Origin: Yinghuangia seranimata
GTDB lineage: Bacteria > Actinomycetota > Actinomycetes > Streptomycetales > Streptomycetaceae
Length of the DNA: 61,608 bases
Direction: 5' to 3'
Assembly (NCBI RefSeq): GCF_029953285.1
Contig: NZ_JASAOI010000083.1
Span: 1-61,608 of the forward strand
Shown here: in pieces, positions 25,498 to 33,594 of the stretch
How the letters are laid out: the number at the start of each line of letters is the position of its first letter
Position numbering within the stretch: position 1 is the stretch's first letter
Notes under the pieces: generated by a model
What the model was told of the DNA's origin: nothing
Databases searched by the model: none
The model's input: only the letters and a program-made list of their open reading frames with translations
Position numbers and translations under genes: made by a program

Positions 25498-26399
25498 CGA
25501 CGCAGAGCGGGAACGCCCCTGCCGGGACGGCGGTCCTCGCCGACGCCGCGCCGGGCGCGCAGGCCGGGGCGGACGGGGGCGCCGCCACTCCCCCGCCGCC
25601 TCGGCGGGCCGGCGGCGGTCGGCTGCGCGCCGCGGCGTCCGCCGCGGCGTGGTCGCTGGTCGGCCTCGCCGTGCTGGTCGGCCTGTGGCTGTGGGCAGCC
25701 GCCGACACCCCGGAACTCCCCAAGCCCACGGACGTGTTGAGCACGCTGGGCGACCTGCTCGGCGACCCGTTCTACGACCGCGGCCCCGGCGACAAGGGCA
25801 TCGGCGTCCAGCTGCTGACCTCGCTCCAGCGGGTGTTCACGGGCTTCGGGCTCGCGGCACTGGTCGGCATCCCGCTGGGGCTCCTGATGGGCGGCAGCAA
25901 GCGCGCGTGGCAGGCGGTCAACCCGGTCGTCCAGCTGCTGCGCCCCGTGTCGCCGCTGGCGTGGTTCCCGCTCGGCCTGGTGGTGCTGAAGGACAGCCCG
26001 CAGGCGGCGGTGTTCGTCATCTTCGTCACGGCGCTGTGGCCGACCGTCCTCAACACCGCGGCGGGCGCCGCGTCGGTGCCGGACGACCAGCGCAACGTCG
26101 CCAAGGTGTTCCGGTTCGGCCGGTTCGCGTACGTGCGGCACGTGATGGTGCCGCACTCGCTGCCGTCGATCGTGACCGGGCTGCGGCTGTCGATGGGCAT
26201 CGCGTGGATGGTCATCGTCGCCGTCGAGATGCTGTCCGGCAGCACCGGCATCGGCTCGTTCGTGTGGAACTCGTACAACGGCGGCGACCTTTCCGAGGTC
26301 ATCAGCGCGATCGTGCTCATCGGCGGCGTCGGCTTCGCGCTGGACATGTTCTTCCTGTGGCTGCTGCGGCTGGTGGGCGGAAAGGCGGCGACCCCGTGA
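25494..26399 (+). CDS. NrtB-like ABC transporter permease
   Basis: A 301-residue membrane protein. A 50-residue Ala/Gly/Pro-rich N-terminus precedes about six membrane helices and a BPD_transp_1 core. The conserved permease segment facing the ATPase reads RLSMGIAWMVIVAVEML, and RPVSPLAWFPLGL is typical of nitrate/taurine permeases. The start ATG overlaps the preceding stop (ATGA), with AAGGAGG about 9 nt upstream. Longer in-frame extensions run inside the preceding gene and are discarded. It forms the channel of the nitrate-type importer with the neighbouring lipoprotein and ATPase. Confidence 0.9.
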   Translation: MTTQSGNAPAGTAVLADAAPGAQAGADGGAATPPPPRRAGGGRLRAAASAAAWSLVGLAVLVGLWLWAAADTPELPKPTDVLSTLGDLLGDPFYDRGPGDKGIGVQLLTSLQRVFTGFGLAALVGIPLGLLMGGSKRAWQAVNPVVQLLRPVSPLAWFPLGLVVLKDSPQAAVFVIFVTALWPTVLNTAAGAASVPDDQRNVAKVFRFGRFAYVRHVMVPHSLPSIVTGLRLSMGIAWMVIVAVEMLSGSTGIGSFVWNSYNGGDLSEVISAIVLIGGVGFALDMFFLWLLRLVGGKAATP

Positions 26400-27325
26400 G
26401 TGATCTCGTCATCAAAGGTCTTCACAAGTCGTTCGGCGGACGGCGCGGCGTACCGCCGCAGCACGTGCTGCGCGACGTCGATCTCACGGTCCGGCAGGGC
26501 GAGTTCGTGTCGCTGATCGGCCACTCCGGATGCGGCAAGTCGACACTGCTGGGCATCGTCGCCGGCCTCCAGCACGCCGACGCCGGGGAGGTGTCGCTCG
26601 GCGGCGAGCCGATCACGCGACCGGGACCGGACCGGGCGATGGTGTTCCAGAACTACTCGCTGCTGCCCCGGCTCAGCCTGCTGGCCAACGTCCGCGAGGC
26701 GGCGCGCGCGGCGCGTCCCGACCGGCCTCGGGCGCTGCTGGACGAGGCCGTCGAGCGCTACCTGACCGCGGTCGGGCTGTGGGAGCAGCGCAACAAGCTG
26801 CCGCATCAGGTCTCCGGCGGTATGCAGCAACGCACCGCCGTGGCACGGGCGTTCGCCGTCGGGCCGCGGATCCTGCTGCTGGACGAGCCGTTCGGCGCGC
26901 TCGACGCGCTGACCCGGGCCCGGCTCCAGGAGCAGTTGCTCGAGCTGTGGGGCACCGAGTCGACGACCGAGACCGTGCTCATGGTGACGCACGGGATCGA
27001 CGAGGCGATCCTGCTCGCCGACCGCATCGTGGTGATGGGCAACCCGCCGGGGCCGTCGGTCGTCGACACGATCGACGTCGTCCTGCCGCGGCCGCGCGAC
27101 CGCGTGACGGTGATCGACCAGCCCGCGTACCGCGGTGTCCAGGAGCGCCTGCTGACGCTGCTGCACGCGGACAGCGGCTCCGCCGCCCCGCCCCCGGCCG
27201 CCCTGTCCGTCGGCCCCGCGGACCGGGGCCGACCACGAGCGTCGCCGCCCGCGCCGGGTGCCGGGCGGCGACACGTCACGAGACCCGCACCACTATTCGT
27301 CACATTGACGTCAAGTCTCGGGTAG
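26396..27325 (+). CDS. NrtC/D-like ABC transporter ATP-binding protein
   Basis: A 309-residue ATPase. Walker A GHSGCGKST (42-50), Q-loop in VFQNYSLLP, signature VSGGMQQR (139-146), Walker B LLLDEPFGALD and H-loop VTHGIDEAI are all intact. It lacks the substrate-binding-protein-like fusion found in cyanobacterial NrtC. The GTG start overlaps the permease stop (GTGA). The C-terminal tail of about 50 Pro/Arg-rich residues has no recognisable domain. Its stop codon lies inside the -10 box of nadE, so the two transcripts abut. Confidence 0.92.
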   Translation: MSDLVIKGLHKSFGGRRGVPPQHVLRDVDLTVRQGEFVSLIGHSGCGKSTLLGIVAGLQHADAGEVSLGGEPITRPGPDRAMVFQNYSLLPRLSLLANVREAARAARPDRPRALLDEAVERYLTAVGLWEQRNKLPHQVSGGMQQRTAVARAFAVGPRILLLDEPFGALDALTRARLQEQLLELWGTESTTETVLMVTHGIDEAILLADRIVVMGNPPGPSVVDTIDVVLPRPRDRVTVIDQPAYRGVQERLLTLLHADSGSAAPPPAALSVGPADRGRPRASPPAPGAGRRHVTRPAPLFVTLTSSLG

Positions 27326-27328
27326 CCT
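27323..27328 (+). promoter_or_regulatory. -10 box for leaderless nadE
   Basis: TAGCCT ends 6 nt before the nadE GTG. Its first three bases are the stop codon of the upstream ATPase gene. Confidence 0.6.
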
Positions 27329-27334
27329 GAATTC

Positions 27335-29095
27335 GTGCCTCAGCTACGGATCGCCCTCAGCCAGATGAACCCGACGGTCGGCGACCTCGCCCGCAACGCG
27401 GACCAGGTCGTCGCGTGGACCAAGCGCGCGGTCGGACAGGGCGCGCACCTGGTCGCCTTCCCCGAGATGGTGCTCACCGGGTACCCGGTCGAGGACCTCG
27501 CGCTGCGGTCCTCGTTCGTCGAGGCCTCCCGCCGCACGCTGGACGCGCTCGCGGCCCGGCTCGCGGACGAGGGCCTGGGCGGCACCCCCGTGGTGGTCGG
27601 CTACCTCGACCGCCGCGCGACCGCGACACCGCGCCTCGGCCTGCCCGCGGGCGCGCCGCAGAACGCCGTCGCGGTCCTGCACGAGGGCGCCGTGGTGGCC
27701 CGCTCCGCCAAGCACCACCTGCCGAACTACGGTGTGTTCGACGAGTTCCGCTACTTCGTGCCGGGCGACAAGCTGGCCGTCGTCCGGGTGCACGGCGTCG
27801 ACGTCGCGCTGGCCGTCTGCGAGGACCTGTGGCAGGACGGCGGACCGGTCGCGGCGGTGCGCGCGGCGGGCGCCGGGCTGCTGGTGGTGGTCAACGGGTC
27901 GCCGTACGAGCTGGCGAAGGACGACGTGCGGCTCGAGCTCGCCCGCCGCCGGGCCGCCGAGGCGGGCTGCGCGCTCGCGTACGTGAACTGCGTGGGCGGC
28001 CAGGACGAGCTGGTCTTCGACGGCGACTCGCTGGTCGTCGGCCCGGACGGTGAACTGCTGGGCCGGGCCCCACAGTTCGAGGAGGCGCTGCTGGTCGCCG
28101 ACCTGGAGCTGCCCGCCGCGTCCACCGACGACAGCGTGTTCAACGCGGGCGACGTCGTCGCCGACGGCCTGACGATCGAGCTGACGACGCTCTCCGAGAC
28201 GCCCGTCGTGCCGTACGAGCCGCTCGCGCCGAGCGTCGCCGAGCGGCTGTCCGACGACGCGGAGATCTACGGCGCGCTCGTCGTGGGCCTGCGTGACTAC
28301 GCGGCGAAGAACGGGTTCAAGTCCGTGCTGCTCGGCCTGTCCGGCGGCATCGACTCGGCGCTCGTCGCCGCGATCGCCGCGGACGCGGTCGGCCCCGGCA
28401 ACGTGTACGGCATCTCCATGCCGAGCAAGTACTCCTCCGAGCACTCCAAGGACGACGCGGCCGACTCCGCCGAGCGGATCGGGCTCAACTACCGCCAGGT
28501 CGCGATCGCTCCCATGGTCGACGCCTACCTCGACGCGCTCGCGCTGACCGGGCTGGCCGAGGAGAACCTCCAGGCGCGGGTGCGCGGCACGACCCTGATG
28601 GGCGTGTCCAACCAGGAGGGCCACCTCGTCCTCGCGACCGGCAACAAGAGCGAGCTGGCGTGCGGCTACTCCACGCTGTACGGCGACGCGGTGGGCGGGT
28701 TCGCGCCGATCAAGGACCTGCCGAAGACCGTGGTGTGGCGCATCGCGCGGTGGCGCAACGAGGAGGCGCTGCGGCTCGGCCAGGTGCCGCCGATCCCGGA
28801 GAACTCCATCACCAAGCCGCCGAGCGCGGAACTGCGGCCGGACCAGAAGGACACCGACTCGCTGCCGGAGTACGAGCTGCTCGACGACATCCTGGACGAC
28901 TACGTCGAACAGGACCTGGGGCGCGACCAGATCGTCGCGGCCGGCTTCGACCCGGCGCTCGTCGACCGGATCCTCCGGCTCGTCGACACCGCCGAGTACA
29001 AGCGCCGGCAGTACCCGCCGGGCACGAAGATCTCGCTGAAGGCGTTCGGGCGCGACCGGCGCCTGCCGATCACCAGCCGCTGGCGCGAGAGCTGA
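27335..29095 (+). CDS. nadE: Glutamine-dependent NAD+ synthetase
   Basis: A 586-residue two-domain enzyme making NAD from deamido-NAD with glutamine as nitrogen donor. The N-terminal nitrilase-type glutaminase domain has the triad E44 (FPEMVL), K126 (AKHHLPNYG) and C162 (AVCEDLW). The C-terminal synthetase domain has the ATP-binding loop SGGIDS at 336-341 and ATGNKSELACGYSTLYGD. The length and order fit the actinobacterial family. The GTG start is supported by the TAGCCT box. As a glutamine consumer it fits the surrounding nitrogen-metabolism genes. Confidence 0.98.
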   Translation: MPQLRIALSQMNPTVGDLARNADQVVAWTKRAVGQGAHLVAFPEMVLTGYPVEDLALRSSFVEASRRTLDALAARLADEGLGGTPVVVGYLDRRATATPRLGLPAGAPQNAVAVLHEGAVVARSAKHHLPNYGVFDEFRYFVPGDKLAVVRVHGVDVALAVCEDLWQDGGPVAAVRAAGAGLLVVVNGSPYELAKDDVRLELARRRAAEAGCALAYVNCVGGQDELVFDGDSLVVGPDGELLGRAPQFEEALLVADLELPAASTDDSVFNAGDVVADGLTIELTTLSETPVVPYEPLAPSVAERLSDDAEIYGALVVGLRDYAAKNGFKSVLLGLSGGIDSALVAAIAADAVGPGNVYGISMPSKYSSEHSKDDAADSAERIGLNYRQVAIAPMVDAYLDALALTGLAEENLQARVRGTTLMGVSNQEGHLVLATGNKSELACGYSTLYGDAVGGFAPIKDLPKTVVWRIARWRNEEALRLGQVPPIPENSITKPPSAELRPDQKDTDSLPEYELLDDILDDYVEQDLGRDQIVAAGFDPALVDRILRLVDTAEYKRRQYPPGTKISLKAFGRDRRLPITSRWRES

Positions 29096-29106
29096 TCCGC
29101 GGGCCC

Positions 29107-29143
29107 CGGTGCCCCGCCGCCGAACACAGCGCGCGGGGCACCG
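29107..29143 (+). terminator. Intrinsic terminator of nadE
   Basis: A perfect 11-bp stem (29107-29117 with 29133-29143) and 15-nt loop, 12 nt after the nadE stop. Confidence 0.65.
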
Positions 29144-29187
29144 ACGCTCGCTCTGTCGGCAGCCTTTCCTTGTAAAGATTGCGCTGT

Positions 29188-29193
29188 TAGCGT
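29188..29193 (+). promoter_or_regulatory. -10 box for leaderless acyl-CoA dehydrogenase gene
   Basis: TAGCGT ends 6 nt before GTG 29200; no ribosome binding site. Confidence 0.6.
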
Positions 29194-29199
29194 GCGCGC

Positions 29200-30936
29200 G
29201 TGGACGACGAACTGCGCCTGCTGCGCGCCACGGCCGCCCGCATCGCGGACGCGCACCGCCCGTCCGGCACACGGCACTTCCACGACAGCGCGCTCGCTTC
29301 GGCCGCGGCCGAAGCGCTGCGCGAGACCGGCCTCGACGACCTCGGCTCGCCCGGGTCGGGGGCGTCCGCCCTCCACGCGGCCGTCGTCGCCGAGGAACTC
29401 GCTCGCGCCCTCACGCCCGTGGACTACGCGGAACTGTGCCGGGGCGGTGTCGGCCGGGCCCGAGGTGCCGCGCTGGTCGCGGCCGAGCTCGTCGGGACCG
29501 CACGCGGGGCCCTTGACGACGCCGTCGAATACGCCCGGGTGCGGTGCCAGTTCGGTCGACCGGTCGGCGCGTTCCAGGCCGTCGCGCACCTCGCCGCCGA
29601 AGCCGCCGTCGACCTGGCCGCGGCCGAGGCGATCGCCGCGCACGCCGCGTGGGCCGCCGACGCGCTCGGGCCCGACGAGGCGGACGCGGTCGCGCACGCC
29701 GCGGCGCTGCTGTGCGCCGAAGCGGCGACGTCCGTGTGCGAGACGGCGGTTCAGATGCTCGGCGGCATCGGCATGACGTGGGATCACCTGGCGCACGTCA
29801 GGCTGCGCCGCGTGCACGGCCGCCGACTGTTCCTCGCCGGCCGCCCGCCCGCGTCCGGTTCCCTGCCTGACCTGCGCGCCCTGGACACACCTGACGAGGC
29901 GGTGTTCCGCGCGGAGTTGGCCGACTGGATCGGTGCACTGACCGACGTTCCGGAGGACGGCGGCGGCTGGCACCGCACGCTGTACGACGCCGGGTACGTC
30001 GGCGTGTCCTTCCCCACCGAGGCCGGCGGGCGCGGCCTGCCGCCCGCGTACGAGGCGATCGTCAACGACGAACTCGGTTTCCGGGGACTGCCGCCGGTGC
30101 CGCCGATCGGGCATCTCGCGCACGCGCTGCGGAGGTTCGGCGACCCGGAGCAGCGCGCCGCCCACCTGCCGGGGCTGTTGGCGGGGCGGGTCGCCTGGTG
30201 CCAGGGGTTCAGCGAGCCCGAGGCGGGCTCGGACCTGGCGGCGGTGGCGACCAGGGCGGTGTGGGAAGGGGACGCGTACCGGGTCACCGGCGGCAAGATC
30301 TGGACCAGCGGCGCCGTCGAGGCCGACCGGTGCCTGTTGTTGTGCCGCACCGGCGAGCCCGGCGGGCGGCACAACGGACTGACGGTGCTGCTGGTCGCGA
30401 TGGACGCGCCGGGCGTGTGCGTCGAGCCGATCACCACGGCCTTCGAGACCCGCGAGTTCGCCCAGGTGTTCTTCGACGACGCCCGGGTGGCGGCCGCCGA
30501 CCGGCTGGGCGCGGAAGGCGACGGCTGGCGCATCGCAATGGCGCTGCTCGGCTACGAGCGCGGCCCGGCGGACATCGGCTGGACCTCGCGCCTGGCCGCC
30601 TCAGTCGCCGAACTCCGCGCACACGGCGGCCTCGACCCGGTGCTCGCCGACCGACTCGCGCACGCCGAACGCTGGCTGTACGCGCTGCGGCTGCGCGTCC
30701 GCGCCCGCCTGCGCGACCGCACCCCGGACGGCGACCCCGGCCCCGAGGGCTCGGTGGACAAGCTGCTGCTCACCCGCGTCGACCAACTCGTGGGCAGGCT
30801 CAGGCTCGACGTCCTCGGCGCGGACGCGATGACCGGCTACCTGTGGTCCCGCGCGGCGTCGATCTACGGCGGCACCGCGCAGATCCAGCGGGACATCGTC
30901 GCCCGCCGCGTGCTCGGACTCCCTGCCCCCGGCTAG
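29200..30936 (+). CDS. Fused tandem acyl-CoA dehydrogenase with a reduced N-terminal half
   Basis: A 578-residue protein containing two acyl-CoA dehydrogenase units. The C-terminal unit (about 230-578) is complete: helical domain, FAD/substrate beta domain with WCQGFSEPEAGSDLA and GKIWTSGA, and helical domain ending IYGGTAQIQRDIVARRVLG. The N-terminal unit (1-215) has a short helical start and then goes straight into the last helical domain (VRCQFGRPVGAFQAVAHLA, VQMLGGIGMTW), so its beta domain is missing. Fused ACADs such as mycobacterial FadE34, as I recall about 700 residues, act on bulky CoA esters including sterol side chains. The substrate is unknown. IYGGT lacks the glutamate of the common IYEGT motif; E in GYERGP may be the base. 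Confidence 0.8.
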   Translation: MDDELRLLRATAARIADAHRPSGTRHFHDSALASAAAEALRETGLDDLGSPGSGASALHAAVVAEELARALTPVDYAELCRGGVGRARGAALVAAELVGTARGALDDAVEYARVRCQFGRPVGAFQAVAHLAAEAAVDLAAAEAIAAHAAWAADALGPDEADAVAHAAALLCAEAATSVCETAVQMLGGIGMTWDHLAHVRLRRVHGRRLFLAGRPPASGSLPDLRALDTPDEAVFRAELADWIGALTDVPEDGGGWHRTLYDAGYVGVSFPTEAGGRGLPPAYEAIVNDELGFRGLPPVPPIGHLAHALRRFGDPEQRAAHLPGLLAGRVAWCQGFSEPEAGSDLAAVATRAVWEGDAYRVTGGKIWTSGAVEADRCLLLCRTGEPGGRHNGLTVLLVAMDAPGVCVEPITTAFETREFAQVFFDDARVAAADRLGAEGDGWRIAMALLGYERGPADIGWTSRLAASVAELRAHGGLDPVLADRLAHAERWLYALRLRVRARLRDRTPDGDPGPEGSVDKLLLTRVDQLVGRLRLDVLGADAMTGYLWSRAASIYGGTAQIQRDIVARRVLGLPAPG

Positions 30937-30944
30937 CCGGGGCG

Positions 30945-31658
30945 TCAGGGGGCGTCCGGCACCGAGCCCGGCGGAATCTCGTGGGGCGCGACGACGGCGG
31001 TGCCGTTCGCGTAGTCGAGGAAGGACACCTGCGGCGCCACACGCCGGACCACGTCGGCGACGCGCGCGACGTCGACCGGGCCGTCCTCCGCAAGGCTCAG
31101 GTGCGTCCGGGTCGGCGGTCCCTGCGGGTACGCCCGGTTCGGGAACAGGCGTTGGAAGCGCGGCAGCGTCCCGCCCGGCGCGGGCACCAGGCTGAGCATC
31201 GTGAAGTTCCCGTACCTCGACGGGTACTTCCACACGATGACCGCGCTCACGTCCCGCCAGGCGACGCGCAGGTCGTCGCCGGGCGGGAACGACGTCGAGC
31301 CGCGCCCGAGCGCGATGCCCTCGGCGTCCACCCGCAGGACCAGCGTGCGCAGCGCGGGCTGCAGGGCGATGAGCACGGCCCATACGACCAGCGCCAGGGC
31401 CGTGGGGAGCAACGCGATCTCGCCGACGGGGACGAGCAACCGCATGAGCGGACTGCGGTCGTCGGCGTCGCCCTGGGGGACGAACCGGCAGCCCACGAGC
31501 ACCGCCGCGCCACCGAGGGCGAACGCGACGGCCTTGGCCTGGTGCGCGTCCCAGGAGTTCCGCACCTCGTAGCCGTCGGTCTCCGCCGGCCCCGCCGCGT
31601 CCGTGGCCTCGGCGGCGCGGCCGGCTCCGGCCGCTTCGTCTGCGATGTTGTCTGCCAT
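30945..31658 (-). CDS. Membrane protein with PH-like domain
   Basis: A 237-residue protein. An acidic N-terminus (1-40) is followed by two membrane helices (about 43-62 and 76-98), then a soluble domain with LVLRVDAEGIALGRGSTSFP and VAWRDVSAVIVWKYPS, which resembles bacterial PH domains found in actinobacterial membrane proteins. The remaining C-terminus has no recognised motif. GGGGA lies a few bases before the ATG. It is convergent with the acyl-CoA dehydrogenase gene, 8 bp apart. No function is assigned. Confidence 0.7.
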   Translation of the reverse strand: MADNIADEAAGAGRAAEATDAAGPAETDGYEVRNSWDAHQAKAVAFALGGAAVLVGCRFVPQGDADDRSPLMRLLVPVGEIALLPTALALVVWAVLIALQPALRTLVLRVDAEGIALGRGSTSFPPGDDLRVAWRDVSAVIVWKYPSRYGNFTMLSLVPAPGGTLPRFQRLFPNRAYPQGPPTRTHLSLAEDGPVDVARVADVVRRVAPQVSFLDYANGTAVVAPHEIPPGSVPDAP

Positions 31659-31801
31659 GAGTCCCCGATCACGGTGCGGTCGCGTGCGCGGGCACCGCGG
31701 AGCCTCGTGGCGGCTTCCCTCCCCCGGATGCCGACCGGAGCGTAAACGATCTTGGACCGCGGGCCTCCCCGAATGTCCCTTTCGCGCGGCGGCGTTGCGG
31801 C

Positions 31802-32698
31802 TCAGCGCGCGGACGCGGACAGGGCCACGCGGACGTGCTCGGCGAGCAGGTCGGCGAACGCGGCCGTCGTCCGGTCCGGGCGGGTGCGGGTGTACGCGGC
31901 GAGCGTGCGCCGCACCGGCGGGTCCGGGCGCAGGACGGCGCCGTCGAAGCCGGCCGGGAGGATGTTCGCAGGGACCAGCGCGGGTCCGATGCCCGCGGCG
32001 GCCAGGAGCGGTGCGGCGGAGGTCTGTTCGGTGCGGACCGCGGCCCGGGGCCGGAAGCCGGCCGCCGCGCACACGCTGTCGAGCAGGTCGCCGAGGCCGT
32101 GGCCGGGGGCGTAGTGCACCCAGTCACGGTCGGCGAGTTCGGCCACCGCGATCCCGGCGCGCCGCTCGGCGAGGGCGTCGTCGGCGGGAAGCACGACGAC
32201 GAACTCCTCGACGCCGAGCTCGCGGACCGGCCCCTCCCAGTCGTCCGGCAGCGGTCCGACCGCGAGGTCGGCCTGTCCGGCGGCCATCGCCGCGCGCAGT
32301 TCGTCGGCGTGCGCGAACTCCTTGAGCCGCACCCGGACTCCGGGGTGGCGGCCGCGCCATTCGCGCAGCACCGGCGGCAGCAGCCCGAGGCCGACCGAGT
32401 ACACCGCGGCCACCTCCAGTTCGCCGCCGTCGAGGCCCGCGCTGCGGCGCGCCGCGGCGGCGAGCCGGTCCGCCTCGGCGAGCGCGGCACGGGCGTGCGG
32501 CAGGACCGCGCGGCCCATAGGCGTGAGCCGGACGCCGCGCGGCAGCCGTTCGAGCAGCGGTCCGCCGACGGCGCGTTCCAACGCGCGGATCTGGTGCGAC
32601 AGCGCGGGCTGGGTGACGTGCAGCCGCTCGGCGGCGCGCGTGAAGTTCCCGGTGTCGACCACGGTCACCAGGTACTCGAGCTGCCGGAGGGTCGTCAT
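31802..32698 (-). CDS. LysR-family transcriptional regulator
   Basis: A 298-residue LysR protein. The N-terminal winged helix-turn-helix has RQLEYLVTVVDTGNFTRAAE and LHVTQPALSHQIRALE. The effector domain (about 90-295) begins ELEVAAVYSVGLGLLP, typical of the periplasmic-binding-protein fold. It is divergent from an SDR gene 109 bp away, the standard LysR arrangement, so the SDR is the likely target. A CCAAG-C-CTTGG inverted repeat in the gap is a possible operator element. The effector is unknown. Confidence 0.92.
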   Translation of the reverse strand: MTTLRQLEYLVTVVDTGNFTRAAERLHVTQPALSHQIRALERAVGGPLLERLPRGVRLTPMGRAVLPHARAALAEADRLAAAARRSAGLDGGELEVAAVYSVGLGLLPPVLREWRGRHPGVRVRLKEFAHADELRAAMAAGQADLAVGPLPDDWEGPVRELGVEEFVVVLPADDALAERRAGIAVAELADRDWVHYAPGHGLGDLLDSVCAAAGFRPRAAVRTEQTSAAPLLAAAGIGPALVPANILPAGFDGAVLRPDPPVRRTLAAYTRTRPDRTTAAFADLLAEHVRVALSASAR

Positions 32699-32725
32699 GA
32701 ACAGAATTTATCGCAGAGCAAGAAA

Positions 32726-32736
32726 CCAAGCCTTGG
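32726..32736. promoter_or_regulatory. Small inverted repeat in the LysR-SDR gap
   Basis: CCAAG, one base, CTTGG: a perfect 5-bp inverted repeat 28 bp from the LysR start. It does not fit the usual T-N11-A LysR box cleanly. Confidence 0.3.
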
Positions 32737-32807
32737 ACGCATGGCACCGCAGGGGCGCAGGCTCGTCGTCGTAAGGCACGAAGACCCACGGAACGAGGAG
32801 CACCACC

Positions 32808-33572
32808 ATGTCCGCCACCACGCCCCTGACCGGATCCCCCTCCGCGGCGCACCACGCCGCCGCCCTCGCCGGACGCCGCGTGATCGTCGTCGGGGCCGGC
32901 GCCCGCGCGGGCCGCGGGATCGCGCACGCCGCGTCGGCCGCCGGGGCCGACGTCGTCCTGGCCGGTCCCGACCCGCGCACGCTGGAGTGGACCGCCGGCG
33001 AGCTGCCCGGTCGCGCCGAGACGGTCGCGGTGGACCTCGCCGACGAGGCCTCGGTCGCCGCGCTCGCCGCCGAGGCCGGCCGTTTCGACCACCTGGTGTC
33101 GACCGCCGCGATGCCCGCGAACGGCCCGCTCGCCGACCTCGAACTCACTGCGGTGCACCGCGCCTTCGCCGCGAAGGTGTTCGGCCCTCTGCTGCTCGCC
33201 AAGCACCTCGCGCCGCAGGTCCGGGACGGCGGGTCGCTCACGTTCTTCTCGGGCGTCGCCGCATGGCGGCCCGCGCCCGAGCGCACGGTGATGGCGGCGT
33301 CCAACGGCGCGCTCGCCTTCCTCGTCCAGGCGCTGGCCGTGGAGATCGCGCCGGTGCGGGTCAACGCGGTCTCCCCCGGCATCGTCGACACGGGCGCGTG
33401 GGACGGCCTGGGCTCCGACAAGGAGGCGTTCCTGCGCGGGGTCGCCGAGCGCAACCCCGCGCGCCGGGTCGGGACGACGGAGGACCTGGTGGACGCCGTG
33501 CTGTTCGCGATGGGCAACCCGTACGTCACCGGCACCGTGCTGCACGTGGACGGTGGCGGCCGGCTCGCCTGA
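32808..33572 (+). CDS. Atypical short-chain dehydrogenase lacking the catalytic Tyr and Lys
   Basis: A 254-residue SDR-fold protein. The cofactor loop GAGARAGRGIA, the VRVNAVSPGIVDT segment and the VLHVDGGG end are typical. Ser148 is retained (FFSGVAAW), but where classical members have YxxxK this one reads MAASN: Met162 and Asn166. The usual proton-transfer pair is therefore missing. It may bind a nucleotide and act as a regulator, or catalyse a different reaction. ATG 32808 has a GAGGAG-type site upstream. It is divergent from a LysR gene that probably controls it. Confidence 0.85.
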   Translation: MSATTPLTGSPSAAHHAAALAGRRVIVVGAGARAGRGIAHAASAAGADVVLAGPDPRTLEWTAGELPGRAETVAVDLADEASVAALAAEAGRFDHLVSTAAMPANGPLADLELTAVHRAFAAKVFGPLLLAKHLAPQVRDGGSLTFFSGVAAWRPAPERTVMAASNGALAFLVQALAVEIAPVRVNAVSPGIVDTGAWDGLGSDKEAFLRGVAERNPARRVGTTEDLVDAVLFAMGNPYVTGTVLHVDGGGRLA

Positions 33573-33594
33573 CCCGGGGCCGCCCGCCGGGGCG

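Noticed and set aside
27305-27328. TTGACG as -35 for nadE
   Set aside because: Only 12 nt from the TAGCCT box, too short for a normal promoter; the same applies to TTGTAA before the acyl-CoA dehydrogenase gene.
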